Of a DNA stretch of 64,000 nucleotides, positions 20,144-29,224 are shown piece after piece. Position numbers and translations under genes: made by a program. A model generated the notes under the pieces. That model ran no database searches. It saw only the letters and a list, made by a program, of their open reading frames with translations, and was not told where the DNA came from. Source of the stretch: Legionella santicrucis (GTDB lineage: Bacteria; Pseudomonadota; Gammaproteobacteria; Legionellales; Legionellaceae); contig NZ_LNYU01000081.1 in NCBI RefSeq assembly GCF_001468135.1, positions 1 to 64,000 on the forward strand, written 5' to 3'. Positions within the stretch are counted from its first letter, which is position 1. Each line of letters begins with the position of its first letter.

Positions 20144-22279
20144 TTACTGCTTAGGTGCTAGCGATGAAGCAGGTGCTTCAGTATTTTGGGTTTGGGAAAT
20201 ATAGGCTGCGAAGAATCCTTGCGGATTGAGGGTAGTTCTTTCTCCTTGTTCTTCTGATGTTTGGAGTTTAGAGAAAAACTCTACCATTAAGCTTCCATGT
20301 TTAAATAAATGAGAAGTTATGGTTGACGTTAATAAAAAAGCATTATTAACTTGGCGAGTGAAGCTCAAATTGGTTGCAAAAGATGGACCGTATTTGCTCG
20401 ATAAGTATTTTTTAAATGCTTGTTGTTGTTCCAGACTAATGTTTAAACTTTGTATGAGCTTAGTATCTTCCTCACTTAAATCTTCTCCTTCAATCCCTTT
20501 ATCCCAGGCTTTTTTCAAGGCAAAGCGATTGCCAGGATTAATGGCTTTTTTGAAATTTTTGAAAAGAAACTCATTGATTTCGATTTGAATGACATCTACA
20601 GTGAGCACCTTTAGTAAGGGATGGCCGAGAACAGACTGAAAAAGCCGGCGTTTTACTCCTGAAAAGCAGCTGGGACGGTCTCCTTCGAGATCATCGTATT
20701 GTTCTTGTTGCCCATTGTTTTTGAGTCTACTTTTATCCCAGTTATGAGCTCGTCCTATATAAGCGAGTTCATCGATAAAATGCTCCAGGCGGGTTTCAAA
20801 GGTATGCTCATCGGCACACGGAGTTTTCTTATCAATAGCAGCCAGATAAAAAAGACTGATCAGTGATTGATATTCTTCAAATGTAGACCAACGCTCTGTA
20901 CGCGCTTCATTGATGTTTACATAACTGGCATCTTGATGCATCCAAGGGTTAGGTTTAGAGAGATAGCGCCATGCGGTATGCGCTTTATTTTGATAATAGG
21001 CTTTAAATGCTTGTGCTTTTTGCCTTGGAAATAAATGGAGATTTTTGAAACTCTTCCATTCCAAGGGTAAAATTAGCTTTTTGTTGTGACCCTTTTTTTG
21101 AATAGAGATGGTAGCAGGATGCGCCTCATAGTGCACTTGTAGGGTGTTGCGTAAGTGGCTCATCACCTCATCAACTCCTGCTTGTTTTAAGAGTGGTTGA
21201 TAACGCTTGGCCATTGCTTGCAACTGCTGTTGCTCACCCTGGGTTAAAGCTGTCATAGCTGATTCACGATCTGCTGCTAAAGTTCTTAAATTAAATCTTC
21301 CTTGTAGTTCTTGACGGTAATAATTAGATTGTTCTGCCAGATGTTGTACTGCAGGAATATTTAGCAGCACAGTTGTTGCCTCCTGATTGCCAACAGATAA
21401 AGCAAGGCGCAGTAGTTCGTTGGGCTGCTGATGGAGTGTCACTGCAGTATGAGCGAGTGCTTTGACAGCAGGAATGCCCAGCAAAAAGTGCAGATCATCG
21501 ATTAAAATTGTATCATTTCTACGGATAAGATTTCGTGCTATATAAAACAACAGTTTGGCTTCTTCATCTGAGGCGACATCAAAAACTGTATCCAAGTTAG
21601 TTGCTTCTGCTTCCTGTTGTTGGGTGCGAAGGGTGCTTAGTTTTCGCATCATAAAATCCCAGACAGAACCATTGTATTCCCGTGTGTGGCTTTCCGCATA
21701 GGCAAAGGTGCTAGGATAACTCAATAAATATTGAATCACCTCTTCGCCATTATTGGCTGCGGCATATCGAAGCGCGTAGAACTCAGATGCTGCAAGCATT
21801 TCGTTTAATTTGTGAGGTATTTTTTCTGCTAGGAATTTCACTACTTGAAGTTTTTTTTGGGATGCTGCCTCTCGAAATGCACTAAAATTACTTGCTGTAG
21901 CCATTACTTCCAATTTTTCAGGTGCCTTCTCAGTCAGGTGTATAAGAATATCAAGATGACCATGATAAGCTGCCCAAAAAAAGCCATCGAAGTATTTATT
22001 TGCTTCAATCATTTGCTCTAGCTTTTTTGGTGCTTTTTGTTCCAAATATTTAAGAATATCGAGTTGGTTAGATTGTGCAGCTTGATTATAGTAATAAGAA
22101 AAGTGTGTTTCAATTATAGATTGTAGTTTATTCGGTACTTGTTTTTCTAGATATTGAAAAACATCAAGTGCTCCAAACCACGCTGCTTTTGAAACGATGT
22201 CATGTAGATCATCATTAGCAAGAGTTTCTAAATAATAGTTTAAAGAGTTAAGATGACTAAATTGAAGGGCGGTTTCCAT
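20144..22279 (-). CDS. Ankyrin-like repeat effector candidate, 3' part of a frameshifted gene
   Basis: The 711-aa frame opens with about five repeats of 33-39 residues with ankyrin-like spacing (for example GALDVFQYLEKQVPNKLQ, QLDILKYLEQKAPKKLEQM, HLDILIHLTEKAPEKLE). A large helical domain follows with segments such as YDDLEGDRPSCFSGVKRRL, which recur in Legionella ankyrin effectors. The ATG at 22279 is probably not the natural start. The frame is open upstream (KRSSAKDDTHFDR) and continues the protein encoded at 22240-22680 after an A6 tract. It converges on psd. Host target unknown. Confidence 0.65.
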   Translation of the reverse strand: METALQFSHLNSLNYYLETLANDDLHDIVSKAAWFGALDVFQYLEKQVPNKLQSIIETHFSYYYNQAAQSNQLDILKYLEQKAPKKLEQMIEANKYFDGFFWAAYHGHLDILIHLTEKAPEKLEVMATASNFSAFREAASQKKLQVVKFLAEKIPHKLNEMLAASEFYALRYAAANNGEEVIQYLLSYPSTFAYAESHTREYNGSVWDFMMRKLSTLRTQQQEAEATNLDTVFDVASDEEAKLLFYIARNLIRRNDTILIDDLHFLLGIPAVKALAHTAVTLHQQPNELLRLALSVGNQEATTVLLNIPAVQHLAEQSNYYRQELQGRFNLRTLAADRESAMTALTQGEQQQLQAMAKRYQPLLKQAGVDEVMSHLRNTLQVHYEAHPATISIQKKGHNKKLILPLEWKSFKNLHLFPRQKAQAFKAYYQNKAHTAWRYLSKPNPWMHQDASYVNINEARTERWSTFEEYQSLISLFYLAAIDKKTPCADEHTFETRLEHFIDELAYIGRAHNWDKSRLKNNGQQEQYDDLEGDRPSCFSGVKRRLFQSVLGHPLLKVLTVDVIQIEINEFLFKNFKKAINPGNRFALKKAWDKGIEGEDLSEEDTKLIQSLNISLEQQQAFKKYLSSKYGPSFATNLSFTRQVNNAFLLTSTITSHLFKHGSLMVEFFSKLQTSEEQGERTTLNPQGFFAAYISQTQNTEAPASSLAPKQ

Positions 22280-22680
22280 TCGGTCAAAATGCGTATCGTC
22301 TTTCGCTGATGATCTTTTTTCAATAAGTCCATTAGTTCTAAAATTTTGGGGCTATCCCCTAACATGAATGTCAGGTCCAACATGGTCTCTGTGTGCACCC
22401 CCAATTGCCCACCTGCTTCAATAAGCTGCTGATTTTCCAAAGTAGGATGACTAAATGCGATAGCCAACCATGCTTTTTTTCGTTCAACATCTTCTTTATG
22501 TGTTAGCCAGTTACTCCCTATAAAAAATAGTTTTTCTTTTAATTCTTCATTGGGAATACTCATCCACGAGAGAATATAATCAGGAACTTCTTTATCTTTG
22601 AATAGCTTAGACCACACAAGTTCTGGAATGAATCGGGCTTGGAAGTGATTACGTCTATCTTCTTCGTTTGAAAACTTCAT
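22240..22680 (-). CDS. N-terminal part of the frameshifted ankyrin-like effector gene
   Basis: This 146-aa frame starts at an ATG with an AGAGA-type ribosome binding site. It encodes a helical N-terminal region (MKFSNEEDRRNHFQARF and a tryptophan-rich LSWMSIPNEEL segment). Up to residue ~127 (ELMDLLKK) it reads as protein, then passes into an out-of-frame tail that ends at 22240. Adding one A to the A6 run at 22315-22320 joins it seamlessly to the 711-aa frame, giving a protein of about 850 aa. I treat both as one gene that is mutated, phase-variable, recoded or mis-sequenced. Confidence 0.6.
   Translation of the reverse strand: MKFSNEEDRRNHFQARFIPELVWSKLFKDKEVPDYILSWMSIPNEELKEKLFFIGSNWLTHKEDVERKKAWLAIAFSHPTLENQQLIEAGGQLGVHTETMLDLTFMLGDSPKILELMDLLKKDHQRKTIRILTEWKPPFNLVILTL
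22315..22320 (-). other. A6 slip site joining two reading frames
   Basis: On the minus strand the sequence reads TTG AAA AAA GAT. A backward slip of one base on AAA AAA, or one extra A in DNA or RNA, gives TTG AAA AAA AGA TCA and enters the 711-aa frame. The run AAAAAAG is a known slippery heptamer for -1 recoding, although its phase here differs from the dnaX site. Confidence 0.5.
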
Positions 22681-23018
22681 GAAACTATCTCTCTTATTGG
22701 TTGGCTATTGCTAAAAATTTGAGGTTTAATGAGGTAAAACCTAAATTTTTCTTCGGAATATTCACCCCTACATCGTTGTAATTTAATATTCTCTGCGGTT
22801 GATAGCTTATTATTTAGCCAAAATGGATTTTATTGGTCAAATTAATTGTAGTTATATGTGATATCAAATAATTTGATAAATTATTATTTTTAATAAGATA
22901 GGAAGTGATTAGTTAATGATATGGGGCGTTTTCTGCAGCTTGTGTGGAACTTCAGGGACAAGCTGCAGAACGTTGATAATTTTTACCTAGCTGATTTACT
23001 TGCAAAAATAGATGAGTA
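22681..23018. other. Intergenic region with a strong hairpin
   Basis: This 338-base, very AT-rich stretch lies upstream of the ankyrin-like gene and downstream of the ornithine-cyclodeaminase-like gene. A perfect 13-bp inverted repeat (TTCTGCAGCTTGT at 22931-22943, complement at 22958-22970) has a 14-base loop. No long T-run follows on either strand, so it may be a Rho-independent-like 3' stem or a protected mRNA end. No gene is seen. Confidence 0.5.
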
Positions 23019-23990
23019 TCAGGTAAGCTCAAAAAATGTACCTAGTTTTTTAGTGACTGCATTGTGGTAAACCACCGAAGCGACACTTAAATCTTGTATG
23101 GAAAGCCCTACTGATTTGAAAGCGGTGAGTTGGTTTTTGTAGTCTTGATTTTTATGAAGCAGCCAATCACCTATTTCAATAATTGACTCTTGCTTTAAAT
23201 AATTTTGCTGTAACGCACTTATAATCTCGCCAGCTTCAGTTAATACTGCATGCAATTGATCGACAATCACTATCGCACGGCTTAGCAAGTCATTGTCGAG
23301 TTCTTTCATCTGCGCCGTATGAGAGCCTATGGCATTAATATGCGCATGGGGTTGTATGTCCTTAAAATGAAGTAGTGGCGCGGTACTTCCAGTTGCAGTA
23401 CAAATAATGTCTGCATTTTTAACTGCTGCTGGAATATGATCATATACATTAATGGCATATTGATCCGCAAATTTTTCAGCAAATTGTTCGGCATTGCTTA
23501 TATTTCTGGACCATACAGAGACTTGTTTGATAGCACGTACAGTTGCTACTGCTTGTAATTGCGTTTCTGCCTGAACTCCTGAGCCAATGATTGCAACATG
23601 AGTTGCATTATCTACCGCAAAATAGTTACTCGCTAAGCCTGAAACAGCGCCAGTTCTTAGTGCCGTTAGATACCCTCCGTCCATTAATGCTTGAGGCTCT
23701 CCAGTATTGGCATCAAGTAACAAAATACAACCGGTAATGGACGGTTTGTTTTTTGCATTATTTCTAGGAAAAATAGATACTACTTTTAATCCCAAGGCTT
23801 TATCTTGAGCAAGATAAGCGGGCATTGTTAAGGTCAAAGCATCCTCTTCCTTAATAGGTATTCCAGTTCTTAATGGTAATTGAACTTGTTGTTTTGCTAA
23901 TTGAACAAATGCGTTTTCCATAGCGGTAATCGCTTGATCCATAGTAATGCATTGTTTGACTTCATCTCGAGATAATAAGCGAAGACCCAT
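23019..23990 (-). CDS. Ornithine cyclodeaminase/mu-crystallin family protein
   Basis: This is an NAD(P)-dependent enzyme of the family that includes ornithine cyclodeaminase, alanine dehydrogenase and ketimine reductase. The 323-aa protein has LSRDEVKQCI and MDQAITAMENAF at the N-terminus, the substrate-binding stretch LPLRTGIP, the cofactor motif AIIGSGVQAETQLQA and the TATGSTAPLL segment, all typical. The start is the ATG at 23990, 12 nt after GGAGG. A TTG at 24002 overlaps the upstream stop and is less likely. It follows the epimerase gene by about 8 bp and is probably co-transcribed. The substrate is not determined by the sequence. Confidence 0.9.
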   Translation of the reverse strand: MGLRLLSRDEVKQCITMDQAITAMENAFVQLAKQQVQLPLRTGIPIKEEDALTLTMPAYLAQDKALGLKVVSIFPRNNAKNKPSITGCILLLDANTGEPQALMDGGYLTALRTGAVSGLASNYFAVDNATHVAIIGSGVQAETQLQAVATVRAIKQVSVWSRNISNAEQFAEKFADQYAINVYDHIPAAVKNADIICTATGSTAPLLHFKDIQPHAHINAIGSHTAQMKELDNDLLSRAIVIVDQLHAVLTEAGEIISALQQNYLKQESIIEIGDWLLHKNQDYKNQLTAFKSVGLSIQDLSVASVVYHNAVTKKLGTFFELT

Positions 23991-23998
23991 GATGACTT

Positions 23999-24931
23999 TC
24001 AACCTCCAAATTCCTTAGTTAAAGCAGCTAATAAAGTTGGGTATTTGAATTTAAATTGGTATTCAGCTAAACGCTGAGGCGCTACTGTTTGTCCTGATAA
24101 TAACAACTCTTCGCCCATTTGGCCAAATAAAAGTCGAATACTCCAAGCAGGTAACCACAGAAATACTGGTTTTTTTAAAACTTGAGCTAATGTTTTAATG
24201 AATTTTTTTTGTGAGACGCATTCTGGTGCTACTAAATTTATAGGCCCTGTAATCTCTGGATGTGCTAACAAAAATAAAATGGCATGAACAAGATCGGTGC
24301 TATCAATCCAGGCTAAGGGTTGTTCTCCGTTGCCGATCACCGCCCCCATTCCATACTGAGTAGGAGTCTGCAATTTTTTTAACATCCCTTTCCCACGTTT
24401 TAAGACGACACCAAAGCGTATTAAGGTAATTGGCATACCCATTGTAAACCCTTTTTTCGCTGCCTCTTCCCATTGTGTAACCAGCTGTGTTGCAAAACTC
24501 TTTTCAGGAAAATGAATAGGCTCAGACGTTTCGGTAAATATAATGTTGTCTTGTGCTTGTTTTTTTTGTAATCCATAAATGCCAATGGCGCTTGCATTAT
24601 ATAAATGTGGTTTTTTATTCTTTGCAGTGATTCCCCATTCTACGAGTTGGTTTGTTGTTTTAAGACGACTGGAAAGCAGTTGCTCTTGAACTCGTGTATT
24701 CCAGCGATGGGCAGTAATGTCTTCTCCTGCTAAATTAATTATTGCAGCAAACTCGTCCGGATCTAAGGTATTAAGTCTATCCCAAGTTGTTGCATGGACT
24801 GTTTTTGAGAATATTTCTCTCACTTTTCCTTCATCTCGTCCTAGCACATGAATTTCATGTCCACATTGAAGGAGTTCGGGTATCAACGTTTGACCAACGA
24901 AGCCTGATCCTCCACTGACAATGATCTTCAT
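23999..24931 (-). CDS. TIGR01777-family NAD-dependent epimerase (YfcH-like)
   Basis: This is an extended short-chain dehydrogenase-type protein of the YfcH/TIGR01777 group, whose role is poorly known. Its 310 aa begin MKIIVSGGSGFVGQTL with a GxxGxxG nucleotide-binding loop. Family signatures follow: INLAGEDITAHRW, LYNASAIGIYG, LIRFGVVLKRGKGMLKKL and GNGEQPLAWID. A good AGGAG ribosome binding site precedes the start. It leads a probable two-gene operon with the ornithine-cyclodeaminase-like gene. Some homologues are annotated as cell-division inhibitors on weak grounds. Confidence 0.92.
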   Translation of the reverse strand: MKIIVSGGSGFVGQTLIPELLQCGHEIHVLGRDEGKVREIFSKTVHATTWDRLNTLDPDEFAAIINLAGEDITAHRWNTRVQEQLLSSRLKTTNQLVEWGITAKNKKPHLYNASAIGIYGLQKKQAQDNIIFTETSEPIHFPEKSFATQLVTQWEEAAKKGFTMGMPITLIRFGVVLKRGKGMLKKLQTPTQYGMGAVIGNGEQPLAWIDSTDLVHAILFLLAHPEITGPINLVAPECVSQKKFIKTLAQVLKKPVFLWLPAWSIRLLFGQMGEELLLSGQTVAPQRLAEYQFKFKYPTLLAALTKEFGG

Positions 24932-25024
24932 ACGAATCTCCTGGTTGTACTAAAAACTCAAAGCATGGCACCGTGAACAAAATTTATTAAAGTAATAACA
25001 TTAACCTACGGTAAAAAGAGCAAC

Positions 25025-25927
25025 TTATTGACAACAATGATTCTTAATGACATCGATAATCCACCGCAATCGCTTATCATTCTCTAGTCGTTTATGGTAA
25101 TGGAGCATAATTCGGTATTCTTTGATAGGAAAGGGGAAGGGTTTAATTTCAAATTGGTACTTGCTTTGTAATGAAACAGCCAGTGAACGAGGCATCATTG
25201 CAATACAATTTGTTTGACCTATTACTTCGCAGACATTAATTAGGTTTGGTACAATTATTTTTGTCTTTCTCTTACCAAGCCCGGCCAATATTTTGAATAG
25301 CATATTGTCTTTACGTAGGTAACTGAATTGTACTTCAACATGATCGGCATTGAAGAAATCTTCGGTGGTGAGTTCCTGATTAACAAGAGGATTTGATGAG
25401 CCCATCACGCATACGACCTCATCAAAAAATAAGAGTTCGGCATTAGCGTTATTTCCAGTTTCAAGAAACGCAGGTCCCACTACAAAGTCAATTTCCGTCG
25501 CTAATAGATGTTCTAGGTTGACGTATTCTGACAATGACAGTGTTTTTAACGTAAAATTTGGGGCATTAGTGGATAAATAAGCACATAGCTTTGATAAAAT
25601 AAGAAACTCTCCGTGAACTGATAAAATAGCTTTAAACGATAACTCTTCAGTAAATGGATCAAAAATTGTTTCTTGAAAAATATTTTTAGAGCTATCTAAA
25701 AACGCTTTAATTTTTGGTGCTAAATCTAAGGCTTTTTGGGTAGGTTGAAGTCCGTGTGCTTTCCTGATAAATAAAGGATCATCAAATAATTCACGTAATT
25801 CTTTTAAAATATAACTCATGGCTGTTTGTGTTAAAAACGTTTTCTCAGCAGCCTTTGAAACAGAGAGTTCGGTTATCAAAGTGTCAAAATGAATTAATAA
25901 ATTTAAATTAATTCTTCTTATATCCAT
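25025..25927 (-). CDS. LysR-family transcriptional regulator (NodD-like)
   Basis: The N-terminal winged helix-turn-helix (residues about 5-65: INLNLLIHFDTLITELSVSKAAEKTFLTQTAMSYILKELR, shown here only to mark the recognition helix) is followed by a periplasmic-binding-protein-like effector domain. DPLFIRKAHGLQPTQKA is the usual LysR linker start. The effector domain resembles the NodD/LeuO subgroup. At 300 aa it has normal length. It is transcribed alone, upstream of and in the same direction as the epimerase operon with a gap of about 90 bp, which it may regulate. The ligand is unknown. Confidence 0.92.
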   Translation of the reverse strand: MDIRRINLNLLIHFDTLITELSVSKAAEKTFLTQTAMSYILKELRELFDDPLFIRKAHGLQPTQKALDLAPKIKAFLDSSKNIFQETIFDPFTEELSFKAILSVHGEFLILSKLCAYLSTNAPNFTLKTLSLSEYVNLEHLLATEIDFVVGPAFLETGNNANAELLFFDEVVCVMGSSNPLVNQELTTEDFFNADHVEVQFSYLRKDNMLFKILAGLGKRKTKIIVPNLINVCEVIGQTNCIAMMPRSLAVSLQSKYQFEIKPFPFPIKEYRIMLHYHKRLENDKRLRWIIDVIKNHCCQ

Positions 25928-26385
25928 AAAATATATCCCGTAACAATCAGTTTTAATTAATAATTAGCTATAAGTATAGTTGAAAATGCAGAACACATTT
26001 AATTTTTTAATATCAATATATATTGAAATTAAAAAAATTAAAATGATTCAATAGATTTATATTTTGAAGAATCAACCAGGCAATTAAGAGACAGATTCTT
26101 CCTATTTTTCTGGGATAATGAGTCATGATAAATATCTTTTAAATACGTTATCTTTATATTAAAATCATGCAGGTAAGTATTAGTGAAGTTTCGAGGACAT
26201 ATTTATTAATTTTTAATGATAAATCAACAAGGCCTAATAGAAAGAACCTTGTTGAATCAGTTACTTAAATCCTCTCATAAAAATCCCTAATTTAACGTTT
26301 TGCAAAAGAAACATGTATCTCGTGCTAGGATGAATCCAGAACATTCAAATGAGGAATTATAATTTCTATTAATTAACGAGTAATT
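25928..26385. other. AT-rich intergenic region
   Basis: About 460 bases upstream of the LysR gene and downstream of the MTHFR-like gene. It is extremely AT-rich (for example around 26010-26045) and should hold the LysR gene promoter. I see no open frame with a ribosome binding site, no strong hairpin and no repeat. Confidence 0.4.
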
Positions 26386-27942
26386 TTAAAGCTTTATCCG
26401 CATTCGATCATTAGCACAGACATCATCTGCCGCATAGCGAGTCTTAACCGAGCGAAAAAAAACATGAGTTCTTTTTAACTCTTGAGTTGATTGAAATTGA
26501 AGATCATCGACGGAGGTTTTAACATTATTATGCAGTGACTCTTTAAACCAGGGTGCTTTAAATGCAAATTTTGCCATTTTTTTGTGTTTAACTCTTAGCT
26601 CTTCAAAGTCAATTTGGTCAATAGAGTTATTATTTACTGCTACCGATGTAATCCCATTTATTTTAGTTTGTTCCGGGGGAACGGACACGGTATACAGATG
26701 AATATTATCTACTTGAACCCCAGATAAAAGTAAAAATTCCCATACTTTTTCCGGAGTATTTAAGGCATTATCGACTCTATAAATTCCCTCCGGATCGTAT
26801 TCACTTTTATCTGGATTACGCGTTAGTGCCTCACATATTTTATAGAATCTTCCGTGATAGGCTTCGGCATCGGGAACCAACAAGCCAATATAAATTTTTG
26901 ATTGAATCCCTTGTTGGCGCACTGCTTTTTGCCAAGTTACAAACTTATGCGGATTGGCAATGACCTGAGTAATAATATACATAGACATACCTCGCTGAGT
27001 AATAATTTTCTCTTTTTCTAAAAGAGAGTTCATACATTCCGCTTGGTTCATAAATTTACTGTACTCAGGATGACCGGCAATGCCTATTTCTTTTATCCCA
27101 TATTCATTTAAATTGATGCATTTTAGGAATTCAGACGTATTATTAAAACGTTTATCTTCTAAGATACCTGTGCTAGATATACCTAACCAATGGGGTAACT
27201 CTCCTGTATCTGAACGAATGGCTTCGCCTTCTGTTGTTACTTTCATCCATTCAGGATAAGCATCGTTTATTTTTAGCTCTTCCAGCCATTGAGGGAATTT
27301 GCCTGTTTGATTATTAACAACTAACATTTCACCCGCACCAGGAAAATTGCCACCAGCTAAGATAACAACTTCATCAATATTTTGTGTTTTAAAGTAATTT
27401 AACAAGGATCGTGCTTCATTTTCAGTGTATTTTCTTACCGGTAAATAGGGGACTGGTTTTTTACCTCGCTCTTTCGCATTAACGATGGCTTTTTTAACAT
27501 CTTTATCGAGTGACTTTTCAAAATTAGCAATATAAATTTTTGCTACATTATCAGGAGGTGTTTTATATTTTTCAAATTGTCTCAAAGAAAAAATCTCTAA
27601 AGAGCTAATATGGTCTGCAAGAGCAGGTGAATAATTAATGTGTTGTATTTCATAAGTTGATTTTAACCCTAAATATTCATTGGGGACCTTAACGGCAGAA
27701 TATCCTTTTTCTTTAAATTTAAGGGATTGATCAGATTCATCTGTCGATTTAATTAAAATACATTCATTACCAAAATATAAGGGATCCATTTGATGAATGT
27801 CATCTATTTTTTTTACAATTACTTTGAAGTTTTTATCAAATAAATTTTTAACAAAATCAGTTGTTAATGAGATTTTATCACCTAAAAGATAAACAGGAAT
27901 CGTTTTCCTGTATTCAAAATATTTATTCGATTTTTTCCACAT
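26386..27942 (-). CDS. Methylenetetrahydrofolate-reductase-like protein (518 aa)
   Basis: The central part looks like the MTHFR TIM barrel. VVILAGGNFPGAGEM (about 192-206) sits where MetF has its ILALRGD strand. EIGIAGHPEYSKF (285-297) matches the flavin-site AGYPE/HPE strand, and MYIITQVIANP (321-331) matches FITQ-F-F. About 130 N-terminal residues and about 140 C-terminal residues are extra compared with MetF (about 300 aa) and unrecognised. The start has AAAGGTG at six bases. It is divergent from a LysR gene 130 bp away, probably its regulator. I infer a flavoprotein in one-carbon or demethylation metabolism, not standard MetF. Confidence 0.65.
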   Translation of the reverse strand: MWKKSNKYFEYRKTIPVYLLGDKISLTTDFVKNLFDKNFKVIVKKIDDIHQMDPLYFGNECILIKSTDESDQSLKFKEKGYSAVKVPNEYLGLKSTYEIQHINYSPALADHISSLEIFSLRQFEKYKTPPDNVAKIYIANFEKSLDKDVKKAIVNAKERGKKPVPYLPVRKYTENEARSLLNYFKTQNIDEVVILAGGNFPGAGEMLVVNNQTGKFPQWLEELKINDAYPEWMKVTTEGEAIRSDTGELPHWLGISSTGILEDKRFNNTSEFLKCINLNEYGIKEIGIAGHPEYSKFMNQAECMNSLLEKEKIITQRGMSMYIITQVIANPHKFVTWQKAVRQQGIQSKIYIGLLVPDAEAYHGRFYKICEALTRNPDKSEYDPEGIYRVDNALNTPEKVWEFLLLSGVQVDNIHLYTVSVPPEQTKINGITSVAVNNNSIDQIDFEELRVKHKKMAKFAFKAPWFKESLHNNVKTSVDDLQFQSTQELKRTHVFFRSVKTRYAADDVCANDRMRIKL

Positions 27943-28074
27943 AGGTACACCTTTTATAACTAAATTATGACGATATAGAAGCTATTAGCTTCGAGAATTA
28001 ATGTTAACTTTTATATGATATTATCTACAATATAGATAAACCTTAACTAACTGTTTACCTCTAGGAAACAACGA

Positions 28075-28974
28075 ATGAAAAAAGAGTATTCTCAGCTCAT
28101 CATTTTTTATTATGTTGCTTTACTTAAGAGCTTCACTAAAGCTGCAGAACAGTTAAATTATTCAAAGGCCTATGTAAGCAAACAAGTGGCTGAATTGGAA
28201 GCACATATAGCCTTTCCACTGTTCCACCGAAGTACTCGATCTATTCAGTTGACTCCAGCTGGGGAGTCAATATTTGAGCATGCAGCTTTGATTGTTCAAG
28301 AATATCAAAATATTGAACATACTATTGCTGGGATTCGAAATAAGGCAGAGGGTTTATTACGCATTACTGCACCTCCGACTTATACGGATAATCTTCTAGC
28401 ACCTAATATTTCGCATTTTATGAAGGAATATCCACAGATAAAACTTGAAATGAATATTTCAGGACAGCTACTAAATTTGGTCGATCAAAAAATAGATATA
28501 GCGATTCGTCTGACTCATGAGCCACCACTTGACCGAGTGGCAAAAAAAATGGGAATTTACCAAGAAATAATCTGTGCTTCTCCTGATTATTTACAACTAA
28601 ATACAGAACCGCTTCATCCAAAAAATTTATTAAATCACGATTGCTTAACCTATGCCTATGCGGGCAATCCCACGAGCTGGCCTTTTTTAATTGAATCAGA
28701 AGTAAAGTCATTTAATATTAAATCGAAATTGGCAGTTAATAGTAGTAAAGTATTATTAGAATCAACTTTAAATGGATTGGGTATTGCTCGATTACCAAGC
28801 TACGCCGTCCATGAAGCAATTAAACAAAAGCGTTTGAAAAGTATTTTAGTAAGTTATTATCCTATCCCCATTCCCGTATATGCAATTTATGTTCAGAGCA
28901 GAGTTATACCTCAAAAAATACGCGCTTTTCTAAATTTCATACAGAAAATACACGAGAAATTACAAGAGGACTAA
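28075..28974 (+). CDS. LysR-family transcriptional regulator
   Basis: This 299-aa LysR protein has its DNA-binding domain at about residues 5-65 (SFTKAAEQLNYSKAYVSKQ, then FHRSTRSIQLTPAGE). The CrgA/DsdC-like effector domain (GLLRITAPPTY, VDQKIDIAIRLT) is typical of the large AaeR/PtxR-like subgroup. It is divergently transcribed from the MTHFR-like gene over a ~130-bp spacer, the classical arrangement of a LysR regulator and its target. The inducer is not predictable. Confidence 0.93.
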   Translation: MKKEYSQLIIFYYVALLKSFTKAAEQLNYSKAYVSKQVAELEAHIAFPLFHRSTRSIQLTPAGESIFEHAALIVQEYQNIEHTIAGIRNKAEGLLRITAPPTYTDNLLAPNISHFMKEYPQIKLEMNISGQLLNLVDQKIDIAIRLTHEPPLDRVAKKMGIYQEIICASPDYLQLNTEPLHPKNLLNHDCLTYAYAGNPTSWPFLIESEVKSFNIKSKLAVNSSKVLLESTLNGLGIARLPSYAVHEAIKQKRLKSILVSYYPIPIPVYAIYVQSRVIPQKIRAFLNFIQKIHEKLQED

Positions 28975-29224
28975 GATTTATGAAAATTCTATTCATACCA
29001 AATCAATAAAATCTTTTTTAAATAGTCCCCTCATAGAGGCTATAGGCTAAACAACGGAGGTGTCTTTAGTTACGCACACTTGCCGAAAGCAAGCAATTCT
29101 TTGAAATCTGAAGTGTCAATGTTCTGTACTTTTATATTATTTTTTGTTATTAAGATGGTGTAGGGAAGAACAATTTAATTATTTTTTATATTATCAAATT
29201 CGCAGTATTGAATGAGGTGGATTT

